Of a stretch of DNA of 64,000 bases, positions 56,954 to 64,000 are shown in pieces. Both the position numbers and the translations under genes were made by a program. Below the pieces are notes generated by a model. The model had not been told where the DNA came from. It made no database searches and saw only the letters and a list, made by a program, of their open reading frames with translations. The stretch is from Selenomonas sputigena. GTDB lineage: Bacteria; Bacillota; Negativicutes; Selenomonadales; Selenomonadaceae. The number at the start of each line of letters is the position of its first letter. Position 1 is the stretch's first letter. The stretch covers positions 1,243,501 to 1,307,500 of the forward strand of contig NZ_CP110383.1 in NCBI RefSeq assembly GCF_026015965.1, in the 5' to 3' direction.

Positions 56954-57328
56954 TCAGTTGGGTAGAGCGTTGGGCGCTGCGAAAATGAAATGGTAGACAT
57001 CAACGCCAGGAACACGCATGCTGCCCAGATCGCGCACGGCGCCCATGGATTTCCAAGTGCTGTAGATGACTTTGTTCGGCGTGTACACTTCCACGCCGTT
57101 GCTCAGTTCCGCAGCGATTTCATGAGCCGCAGGCGGACCCGAGCGAGTGCACCAATATTCGGTGTAGCTGCTGCCATTCTTCACGTAGACAGAGGAGCGC
57201 GCCTGATCGGTGCATTTCGTCTTCATGACGCTCTCACTGATCGAATAGCGCTCCACGGAGGCGAAACAGAGGCTGGACGAGAGTAACAACATAGCAAACG
57301 CCACGGAAAGTACTTTCTTCAGTTTCAT
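56954..57328 (-). CDS. Small secreted protein, unknown
   Basis: The 124-residue protein begins with a signal peptide (MKLKKVLSVAFAMLLLSSSLCFA, cut near residue 23). The mature part has two cysteines (CTDQARSS...YWCTR), which may form a disulfide in the periplasm, and ends with a hydrophobic HFIFAAPNALPN. I do not recognise the family. AGGAGGGAA precedes the ATG. It is monocistronic. Confidence 0.75.
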   Translation of the reverse strand: MKLKKVLSVAFAMLLLSSSLCFASVERYSISESVMKTKCTDQARSSVYVKNGSSYTEYWCTRSGPPAAHEIAAELSNGVEVYTPNKVIYSTWKSMGAVRDLGSMRVPGVDVYHFIFAAPNALPN

Positions 57329-57453
57329 AATGGTTCCCTCCTTTGAAAATTTTAAAATCAACCCGTGCGCCAACTCCTCTAGAACACCGGATGCCTGTTC
57401 TCATTATATCATATATTAGGCAATGAGCGTCCTCTCATAAATGAAAAGCAACC

Positions 57454-57486
57454 GCGCCGAAGAGGCGAATCATCTCCTCTAGGCGC
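57454..57486 (-). terminator. Terminator of larE
   Basis: GCGCC plus AGAGG pair with CCTCT plus GGCGC around the loop CGAATCATCT, directly past the larE stop at 57497. On the minus strand GGTTGCTTTT follows. Confidence 0.65.
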
Positions 57487-57496
57487 GATGCATCCT

Positions 57497-58315
57497 CTAC
57501 GAATCCATATCCAGACCTTCATTCTGACTGCCCATGCGATAGCCACGCAAATCCAGCGTCACATAGGTAAAGCCTGCCGACCGTACGGCATCTTCCATCT
57601 CTTCCCTGTGCTGCCAGAAAACATCGAACTCCGCCGGCTCGATCTCGATGCGTGCGAGTCTGCCGTGACAGCGCACGCGAAGCTGACCATGGATGTAACG
57701 GCGCAGGGCATTTTCTGCGACTTCCACCGCACGAAGGCGCTCCCTCGTCAATTCGATACCATACTCGATGCGCGAGGCTAGACAAGCGGCGCTGGGCTTC
57801 GACCATACGGGGACGCCCCACGCTTTCGCCACTTCGCGTATATCGCGCTTCGTCCACCGCGCTTCTTTCAAGGGCGAGGCGACGAAAGGAGCAAGCTCTT
57901 CGATCGCGGCGAGTCCTGGGCGATAGTCTCCCGCATCGTCAGCGTTCGTGCCATCGAGGACACGTCGGAAGCCATGTTCCTTCGCCCATGCGACCAACAT
58001 TTCAAAGCGGCGCTTCTTGCAGTAGTAACAGCGGCGCTCGTCGTTCCTTACGACGTCGGATGAGGTGAGGTCGTCTGCCGGCAAAATCGTCAGGGGAACG
58101 CCCGCAAGAGCCGCGCAGCGCTTCGCGTCCTCTAGCTCCCTCTCAGCCAAAAGCTCAGATGCAGCGGTAGCGGCGACGACATGCGCCGCGCCGAGCGTGC
58201 GCACCGCCGCCACGAGCAGGACGGCGCTGTCGACGCCGCCCGACAGGGCGACGGCGGCAGAACCGTAGGACTGCAGAAGGGAGGAGAGTGTTTCCTCTTT
58301 TTCCTTTTCCATCAT
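57497..58315 (-). CDS. larE: Sacrificial sulfur transferase LarE
   Basis: The 272-residue protein has the PP-loop SGGVDSAVLL (25-34) and the cysteine-containing KPSAACLASRI. Cys178 matches the Cys176 that gives up its sulfur in Lactobacillus plantarum LarE, so it is a sacrificial-type enzyme rather than a three-cysteine cluster type, though CYYC at 96-99 adds two more cysteines. LarE puts sulfur on the nickel pincer nucleotide precursor. It overlaps larC by 4 bp and closes larB-larC-larE. Confidence 0.95.
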   Translation of the reverse strand: MMEKEKEETLSSLLQSYGSAAVALSGGVDSAVLLVAAVRTLGAAHVVAATAASELLAERELEDAKRCAALAGVPLTILPADDLTSSDVVRNDERRCYYCKKRRFEMLVAWAKEHGFRRVLDGTNADDAGDYRPGLAAIEELAPFVASPLKEARWTKRDIREVAKAWGVPVWSKPSAACLASRIEYGIELTRERLRAVEVAENALRRYIHGQLRVRCHGRLARIEIEPAEFDVFWQHREEMEDAVRSAGFTYVTLDLRGYRMGSQNEGLDMDS

Positions 58316-59610
58316 TCGCCAAGCCGCTCGCGCAGATCGTCGAGCGCTTCTTGGCGCACGCGCTTCAGCGGAATGCCCTCACGCGCAGCAATCTCGCGGC
58401 AGTCTTCATACTCGGGCGAGAGCGAAACGATCTTGCCGCCGTAGGCGCTGACCTTGCAGCGCACCTTGCCGTGCGGTGTATCGACGAGCGCCGTATGGCG
58501 CACAGCCTCGACGCGCTCATCGACGTGCAGCACGCGCATGCCAATGCTCGTCGTCTCGGAAAAGAGCAGAGAAAGGCACTGTGCCCTCTTGTCCTCCTCC
58601 ACGAGAACGGACAGCATGTGCGCTGGGCGATTTTTCTTCATGTAGATAGGTGTCGTCCAGACATCGAGCGCACCGAGGGCGAAGAGGCGCTCGCTCACAT
58701 AGCCGAAGAGCTGCGCGTCCATGTCGTCGATGTTTGTCTCGATGAGCGAGAGATCGCGCTTTCCACCGCTCTTGCACTCGCCGATATAGAGCCGCACAAC
58801 GTTCGGCAGTTCGAGATCCCACGTGCCCGCACCGTAGGCGATGCATTCCGTCAGAAGATCTGTAGGCACATGATCGGAGAACTCGGCGAGTGCGGCGAGG
58901 ACGGCGGCGCCCGTCGGCGTTGTCAACTCCTTCGCCGCACCTTCATGATAGGTGGGAAAAAGCCGCAGCAGCTCCGCCGTCGCGGGCGCGGGCACCATCA
59001 TACGTCCGTGCTGCGTATGCACGGTGCCGCTTCCCGTATTCACGCGGGAAACGAAAATTTTCTCGATTTCAAGATAGTCGAGGCAGATCGCTATTCCCAC
59101 TATGTCGACGATGGAATCGACAGCACCGACCTCGTGGAAATGCACGTCCTCTGGCCTCACACCGTGCACCTTGCCCTCCGCCTGCGCGAGAACGCCGAAG
59201 ATCTTGAGACTCATCTCCTTGACTTCCGCGGAAAGCGACGAGCGCTCCAAGATTGTGCGCACATCATGCATCGTACGATGGTGATGCTCATGACTATGCT
59301 CATGTGCAGGCACAGCTCCTTCATTTGCATGTCCGTGGTCATGCTCGCAGCTATGTTCATGCGCATGGTCGTCTCCTTCCCCATGCTCGCAGCAATGCCA
59401 ATGCGTTGCGCCCAAAAGTTCGACGTCGACATACGTCGCGGCAATGCCGTTCTTCTTCACGGAACTAACCTTCAAACGAAACTCTTCCGCCATCGGCAGG
59501 CGACGCAGTTCGGCTTCCAGCGTTTCCAGCGGCATGCCCGCCGCAAGGAACGCGCCGAGCAGCATGTTGCCGCTCAGTCCTGAAAAACAGTCCAAATATA
59601 TCGCTCTCAT
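58312..59610 (-). CDS. larC: Nickel insertion protein LarC
   Basis: The 432-residue protein begins AIYLDCFSGLSGNMLLGA, has a His/Cys-rich metal-binding region at residues 70-115 (HWHCCEHGEGDDHAHEHS) and the conserved DDMDAQLFGYVSERLF. LarC uses CTP to insert nickel into the pincer cofactor. In L. plantarum it is made by a frameshift from two frames; here it is a single uninterrupted frame. It lies 3 bp after larB and overlaps larE. Confidence 0.95.
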   Translation of the reverse strand: MRAIYLDCFSGLSGNMLLGAFLAAGMPLETLEAELRRLPMAEEFRLKVSSVKKNGIAATYVDVELLGATHWHCCEHGEGDDHAHEHSCEHDHGHANEGAVPAHEHSHEHHHRTMHDVRTILERSSLSAEVKEMSLKIFGVLAQAEGKVHGVRPEDVHFHEVGAVDSIVDIVGIAICLDYLEIEKIFVSRVNTGSGTVHTQHGRMMVPAPATAELLRLFPTYHEGAAKELTTPTGAAVLAALAEFSDHVPTDLLTECIAYGAGTWDLELPNVVRLYIGECKSGGKRDLSLIETNIDDMDAQLFGYVSERLFALGALDVWTTPIYMKKNRPAHMLSVLVEEDKRAQCLSLLFSETTSIGMRVLHVDERVEAVRHTALVDTPHGKVRCKVSAYGGKIVSLSPEYEDCREIAAREGIPLKRVRQEALDDLRERLGE

Positions 59611-59613
59611 ATT

Positions 59614-60282
<669 letters not shown>

Positions 60283-60361
60283 AAATCTCACCTCATCCTA
60301 TGAATCTTCCTGCACAGAAAGCCTTGCAGGAAAATCTGCGGCTTCTCTCCGTCGCATAGAC

Positions 60362-60388
60362 AAAAGGCGCTGCCTTGCACAGCGCCTT
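60362..60388 (-). terminator. Terminator of the coiled-coil gene
   Basis: Arms AAGGCGCTG and CAGCGCCTT with a 7-base loop lie 13 bp past the stop. On the minus strand TTTTGTC follows. Confidence 0.8.
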
Positions 60389-60400
60389 CTTCTCCGTTCA

Positions 60401-60886
60401 TCAGCCTCTGGAACCGTGATTCAGATCGTCCTTTGCCTGCTGCACGACCTGCAGAGCGTTGCCGAGGTTGCCGATCAGATGGTCAAAGACCTGGTTCGCA
60501 TATTGGTCGGCATCGTCTCTAAGCTGTTTTGCATTCGCCATGGTCTTTTCCATGATCTCGCGCTCCTGCTCCTTCGTCTGCTGCATGATCGCCTTGGCCT
60601 TCTCTTCTGCCTGCATGACGATCTCGTTCTTGTCGACAAGCTCCGCCGCGTACTTCTTCGCCTTCTCGATGAGTGCCGCAGCTTCGTCGTTCGCACGATC
60701 GAGAATCTCCTGACGCTCCTGCATGACCCGCTCCGCCTTCTGCAGTTCCAAAGGCAATTCGCGGCGCAACTCGTCAACAAGGTGGATGAGATCCGTCTCG
60801 TCAATGAGGCTCTTGTTCATCAAAGGCATGCGCCTCGACTCGACAACAAGATTTTCTATGGAATCCAAAATATTTTTTACAGCCAT
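60401..60886 (-). CDS. Coiled-coil protein next to coaD, unknown
   Basis: The 161-residue protein is nearly all helical, with a long charged coiled coil (about 40-130, ERVMQERQEILDRANDEAAA and KAIMQQTKEQEREIMEKTM) that resembles F-type ATPase subunit b or DivIVA-like proteins in composition. Such ATPase-b-like proteins lie next to coaD in other Firmicutes; function is unknown. No membrane helix is seen. The ATG at 60886 follows AAGGCGG. Confidence 0.75.
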   Translation of the reverse strand: MAVKNILDSIENLVVESRRMPLMNKSLIDETDLIHLVDELRRELPLELQKAERVMQERQEILDRANDEAAALIEKAKKYAAELVDKNEIVMQAEEKAKAIMQQTKEQEREIMEKTMANAKQLRDDADQYANQVFDHLIGNLGNALQVVQQAKDDLNHGSRG

Positions 60887-60937
60887 ATTTCTGCCCGCCT
60901 TCTTTTCAAGAATATTGATATAAGGAAACATCTTCCT

Positions 60938-61426
60938 TCAATGATTTGTATCTTCAAAATGCCTATTTATAGCTAATTCTACACACTCGGGCACAAGTCC
61001 TGTCACGCGCCCGTGAAAATTTGCGATTTCCCGCACTCCCGAAGAACTGACGAAGGAATAGCGCGGATCCGTGAGCAAAAACACCGTCTCGATATCGGGC
61101 GCGATGTACTTAAGCATTTGCTCCTGCTTCTGCTCATACTCATAGTCCGTGACGGAACGCAGGCCGCGCACGATGACGGTCGCTCCTACGCTGCGCATGT
61201 ATTCGGGCAGAAGCCCTTCGAAAGCGCCGACGCGCAAGTTCGGGATGTGGCGCGTCGCCTCTTCCAAAAGTTCCACGCGCTCTTCTACCGTGAAGAACGG
61301 CGTCTTTCGGATGTTGTGGAAAACGCCCACGATGAGCTCATCAAACATGCGGCTGGCGCGCTCGAAAATATCGACATGCCCGTTCGTCACAGGATCAAAA
61401 CTCCCCGAGCATACAGCCTTGATCAT
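60938..61426 (-). CDS. coaD: Phosphopantetheine adenylyltransferase
   Basis: The 162-residue protein has AVCSGSFDPVTNGHVDIFERAS with the TxGH nucleotidyltransferase motif, and SFVSSSGVREIA. It makes dephospho-CoA from 4'-phosphopantetheine. The ATG at 61426 has GGAGGAG upstream and overlaps the rsmD end by 32 bp; rsmD-coaD is a common pair. Length is normal. Confidence 0.98.
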   Translation of the reverse strand: MIKAVCSGSFDPVTNGHVDIFERASRMFDELIVGVFHNIRKTPFFTVEERVELLEEATRHIPNLRVGAFEGLLPEYMRSVGATVIVRGLRSVTDYEYEQKQEQMLKYIAPDIETVFLLTDPRYSFVSSSGVREIANFHGRVTGLVPECVELAINRHFEDTNH

Positions 61427-61994
61427 CGGGATTCTCCTCCTCGCCCTTTGCAGCTCGCGTGAAAAAGCGTAGCTGTGTCGTCCTGCCATAAATCTCCTCG
61501 CGTACGCAACGGAGATTTTGCAGCGCCGGAAGCGCCTCCTCCGTGCCGTGCTCCACGATCATGCAGCCATCGGGCGTGAGCAGACCTCCTCTATCCACAG
61601 AAGAAAGAGCCTTCTCCCAAAGCCCCCGTCGGTACGGCGGATCGCAGAAAATCAAGTCGAAGGAACGCCCCAGAGCGCCAAGGCGCGCCAAGACGCGCAG
61701 AGCATCAGCACGCACGACCTCAGCATGCTCTAAAAGCCGCGTCTTAGCGGCATTTTCCTCGATCAGAGATGCCGTCTTCTCGTCGACAAAGAGTGCCGAC
61801 GCCGCACCGCGGCTCAAGGCCTCGAGTCCCAGAGCACCCGTCCCAGCGAAGAGATCGAGCACGCGCGCCTCTTCGACACGCCGTCCGAGGATATTGAAAA
61901 GCGACTCCTTGATGCGGTCTGCCGTTGGCCGCGTAGCCTCGCCCTTCGGCGTTTTCAGGCGACAGCCACGCGCTGTGCCCGTGATGATACGCAT
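61395..61994 (-). CDS. rsmD: 16S rRNA (guanine966-N2)-methyltransferase RsmD
   Basis: The 199-residue protein begins MRIITGTARGCRLKTPKG with R-P-T-A-D-R-I-K-E-S, has LDLFAGTGALGLEALSRGA for SAM and the catalytic CDPPY. It methylates G966 in 16S rRNA. GAGGTGAG precedes the ATG, and coaD overlaps its end. Confidence 0.97.
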   Translation of the reverse strand: MRIITGTARGCRLKTPKGEATRPTADRIKESLFNILGRRVEEARVLDLFAGTGALGLEALSRGAASALFVDEKTASLIEENAAKTRLLEHAEVVRADALRVLARLGALGRSFDLIFCDPPYRRGLWEKALSSVDRGGLLTPDGCMIVEHGTEEALPALQNLRCVREEIYGRTTQLRFFTRAAKGEEENPDDQGCMLGEF

Positions 61995-62064
61995 AATCTC
62001 ACCTCAAAGTCAAGGATGACCTTTCATATTCTATCATATTTTCTTCGTTTCGTGAACCGCACTA

Positions 62065-62073
62065 TGCTATAAT
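62065..62073 (+). promoter_or_regulatory. Extended -10 promoter of the DUF4127 gene
   Basis: TGCTATAAT combines a perfect -10 with the TG extension. No good -35 is seen at 16-18 bp. It would give a leader of about 28 bases with AGGAGG inside. Confidence 0.6.
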
Positions 62074-62107
62074 ATTGAAAAATCGAATTGTTTTAGGAGG
62101 AACTTCC

Positions 62108-63781
62108 TTGAAAAAGCGACTTCTGTATTTCATCGTCCTCGCGCTCTGTGTCCTTTCACTCTTCCACGCTTTCCTGCGCCCTTCTTACGGCGGCGCACCG
62201 CTCAACGCCGTGCGTGAAAAGATGGGGCGCGTCGTTCTCGTGCCGCTCGACGGCAGACCACCGTGCCGCCAACTCGTACTCGACACCGCCGATGTCGCAG
62301 GAACAGAGATTGCCGCCCTGCCCTACGAGATGCAGGACTACTACACGATGCCGGGCCAAACGAAGGAGGCACAGAAGTGGCTGCGCGAAAATCTGGCGCA
62401 AAGCGACGCCGCCATCATCTCCATCGACCAGCTTCTCTACGGCGGTCTGCTCGCGGCACGCGAGGCGGACAAATCGCCCGACGAAATCGAGGCCTTCATC
62501 GCCTATCTGCGCGAACTGCACGCCGCGCATCCGACGGTTCCCATCTATGCCTTCTCCATCCTGCCGCGCATGATTCCGCCCGCGAACATCGATGACTATT
62601 ACGACAACAAATACCTCCTCGCTTACTCGCGCCTCGCCGATCGCTATGCGCTCTGCGGCGCCCCCGAGGACGCTGCGAAGATGCAGGAACTGGAAGAGAA
62701 AATCAATCCCGCAAGCCTCGCGCAGTACCTCGCGCTCTTCGAGAAAAACGAGCGCCTCTCCCGCGCTCTCATCGAACTTGTCAAGGAAGGAACACTGGAA
62801 CGACTCCTCATCGGACAGGACGATGGCGAAAAGTACAGCATCCCCAACATCGAGAAGCGCCATCTGCAGGCTTTTCTCATCGAAGAACAAATTCCAAAAG
62901 AAAAAGCTGCCATCGTCCACGGTGCCGACGAACTCGCGCTGACGCTTCTTGCTGCCATCTCTGCCGCAAAAAACGGTCACCATCCGCAGATCTTTCTCGA
63001 TTGGAATGACGAATCAACGCCCGACGAAATCCTGCCCTTCATGGCGATTTCCCTGCGCGAAACGGCGCGGGAAAAAATCGCTGTTTTCGACGGCGAATGT
63101 ACGGCGTCCGCCGCGAGCGCCGACTTCGTGCTCTTCATCAGCGCAGGCTCGGAAAAAACCCTCGCCTCTCGCCGAAAAAGTGTCGAGCGCATCGAAAGAT
63201 ACCTCGCCTCGGGCACGCCCGTCGCTCTCGTAGACCTCAGCCGCCACTTCGCAGCCGAGGAGACGCTGCTGCCGCTCCTGATCGAGCGCGGTACTCCCAT
63301 CGAAGGGCTTCGCTCTTATGCCGGATGGAACACGGCGAGCAACTCCATCGGCACAGCACTCTCGCAAGCAGCGATTTTTACCGCCGCACGCGAAAAGGCG
63401 GCGACGCGAGAGGAAGTTCTCGCACTTCACGCTGCGAATCTCAAGCTGCTCAACAATCGTTTCTTGGAAGACTATTTCTACCTCAAAGACGTCATCACTC
63501 TCGTCAATACGAACCTCAAGAAAAACGGCACAAAAAACGTCTACGACCTCGACTTAGAACGCGACTACCTCGCGGCGACCGCGATGCTCAGAGAAGCGAT
63601 GAATGACCGTCTGCAGACCTTCAAGAGCACAAAGGCGTGCCGTCGCCCCTTCCGCGTCCATCTGCCCGGCGGAGAAAGCGCCGAACTCGCCGTCTACGAC
63701 CTCCAAACCGACATGAGCTTCCCATGGCCGCGCACCTTCGAGATCTATTTGGAAACGACACCCTTCATAGCCGTGCAGTGA
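62108..63781 (+). CDS. DUF4127 protein, membrane-anchored or secreted
   Basis: The 557-residue protein has an N-terminal hydrophobic segment (LLYFIVLALCVLSLFHAF), then the DUF4127 core with VVLVPLDGRPPCRQLV, SIDQLLYGGLLAAR and YAGWNTASNSIGTAL. The family's role is not established. The start is a TTG at 62108, seven bases after AGGAGG; an upstream TTG at 62075 precedes that site. It stands alone, converging on tRNA-Ser. Confidence 0.85.
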   Translation: MKKRLLYFIVLALCVLSLFHAFLRPSYGGAPLNAVREKMGRVVLVPLDGRPPCRQLVLDTADVAGTEIAALPYEMQDYYTMPGQTKEAQKWLRENLAQSDAAIISIDQLLYGGLLAAREADKSPDEIEAFIAYLRELHAAHPTVPIYAFSILPRMIPPANIDDYYDNKYLLAYSRLADRYALCGAPEDAAKMQELEEKINPASLAQYLALFEKNERLSRALIELVKEGTLERLLIGQDDGEKYSIPNIEKRHLQAFLIEEQIPKEKAAIVHGADELALTLLAAISAAKNGHHPQIFLDWNDESTPDEILPFMAISLRETAREKIAVFDGECTASAASADFVLFISAGSEKTLASRRKSVERIERYLASGTPVALVDLSRHFAAEETLLPLLIERGTPIEGLRSYAGWNTASNSIGTALSQAAIFTAAREKAATREEVLALHAANLKLLNNRFLEDYFYLKDVITLVNTNLKKNGTKNVYDLDLERDYLAATAMLREAMNDRLQTFKSTKACRRPFRVHLPGGESAELAVYDLQTDMSFPWPRTFEIYLETTPFIAVQ

Positions 63782-63828
63782 CGGTTCAAGGGAACAATTC
63801 TGCATGAGACGTCAAAACCTACGAATAT

Positions 63829-63867
63829 GAAAAAACCGCCGAACGAAATCGGCGGTTATATTTTTAA
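63829..63867. terminator. Bidirectional terminator between the DUF4127 gene and tRNA-Ser
   Basis: Perfect arms AACCGCCGA (63834-63842) and TCGGCGGTT (63849-63857) have ATATTTTT on the plus side and six T on the minus side. Confidence 0.88.
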
Positions 63868-63868
63868 A

Positions 63869-63959
63869 TGGCGGAGTGGAGAGGATTCGAACCTCCGCTG
63901 CAGTTGCCCACACTAACGATTTAGCAAACCGTCCTCTTCAGCCTCTTGAGTACCACTCC
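63869..63959 (-). tRNA. tRNA-Ser (anticodon GCT)
   Basis: The 91-base gene starts GGAGTGG and ends CCACTCC-G-CCA, so CCA is encoded. It has the anticodon loop TTGCTAA with GCT, a long class II variable arm and the T-arm GGTTCGAATCC. It reads AGC/AGU. Confidence 0.96.
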
Positions 63960-64000
63960 ATATGCGATTGACGCGCAAGCTACGGAAAATCTGTCCGCAA

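Overview
The window reads as chromosomal backbone of a GC-rich (roughly 55-60 %), non-sporulating Firmicute, most likely one of the Negativicutes (Selenomonas-like). That assignment is inference. It rests on Firmicute-type genes (NrdR, CoaX, SpoVB-like flippase, YabR-type S1 protein, UgtP-like glycosyltransferase, NfnAB) occurring beside menaquinone-type UbiA/UbiD proteins and a complete Tat system, and on a gene order that matches the Bacillus mfd-to-ftsH block without its sporulation genes. Nearly every gene lies on the minus strand and is read right to left. The plus-strand exceptions are a toxin-antitoxin pair, deoD, a DUF4931 gene with an AT-rich island behind it, and a DUF4127 gene.

Layout, left to right. 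1-5.1 kb: a rodZ-like gene, ygiQ, nrdR, a second radical-SAM gene and the start of pgeF, tightly packed. 5.1-8.6 kb: pnp, rpsO and a pyridoxamine kinase gene. 8.6-9.6 kb: an accessory patch with a perfect 108-bp tandem duplication and a YoeB-like toxin-antitoxin operon. 9.7-12.6 kb: a DnaQ-like exonuclease and NfnAB. 12.6-21.4 kb: a long co-oriented run of polyprenyl synthase, tatB, tatA, tatC, ubiD, ubiA, folD, fhs, a nucleotidyltransferase/HEPN pair and metF, joining quinone synthesis, Tat export and folate one-carbon metabolism. 21.5-25 kb: an Rrf2 regulator, deoD, a duplicated-domain secreted protein and a CDF transporter.

25-46.8 kb: M18 peptidase, dusB, coaX, birA, ftsH, hpt, tilS, S1 protein, divIC, zinc-ribbon protein, glycosyltransferase, SDR, hup, YabN-like methylase, tRNA-Leu, lipid kinase, SpoVB-like flippase and mfd. 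This is the Bacillus-type block, interrupted at 41.1-43.4 kb by a plus-strand insertion of DUF4931 and AT-rich orphan genes. 46.8-56.6 kb: leuS, an ArsB/NhaD-like transporter, a small gene coupled to glnS, glnS, an HD-domain gene, uvrB and a PIN/RelB toxin-antitoxin pair. 56.9-62 kb: a small secreted protein, larE-larC-larB (nickel pincer cofactor synthesis), a coiled-coil protein, coaD and rsmD. 62-64 kb: a DUF4127 protein and tRNA-Ser.

The least explained parts are the 108-bp tandem duplication, a short palindromic element found four times in intergenic spaces, the AT-rich island at 42-43.4 kb, and two proteins that are internal duplications (22950-23579 and 34571-35026). No CRISPR array, rRNA operon, intact insertion sequence or prophage was seen. 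Many starts were set from Shine-Dalgarno position rather than from the longest open frame; those choices are explained in each entry.
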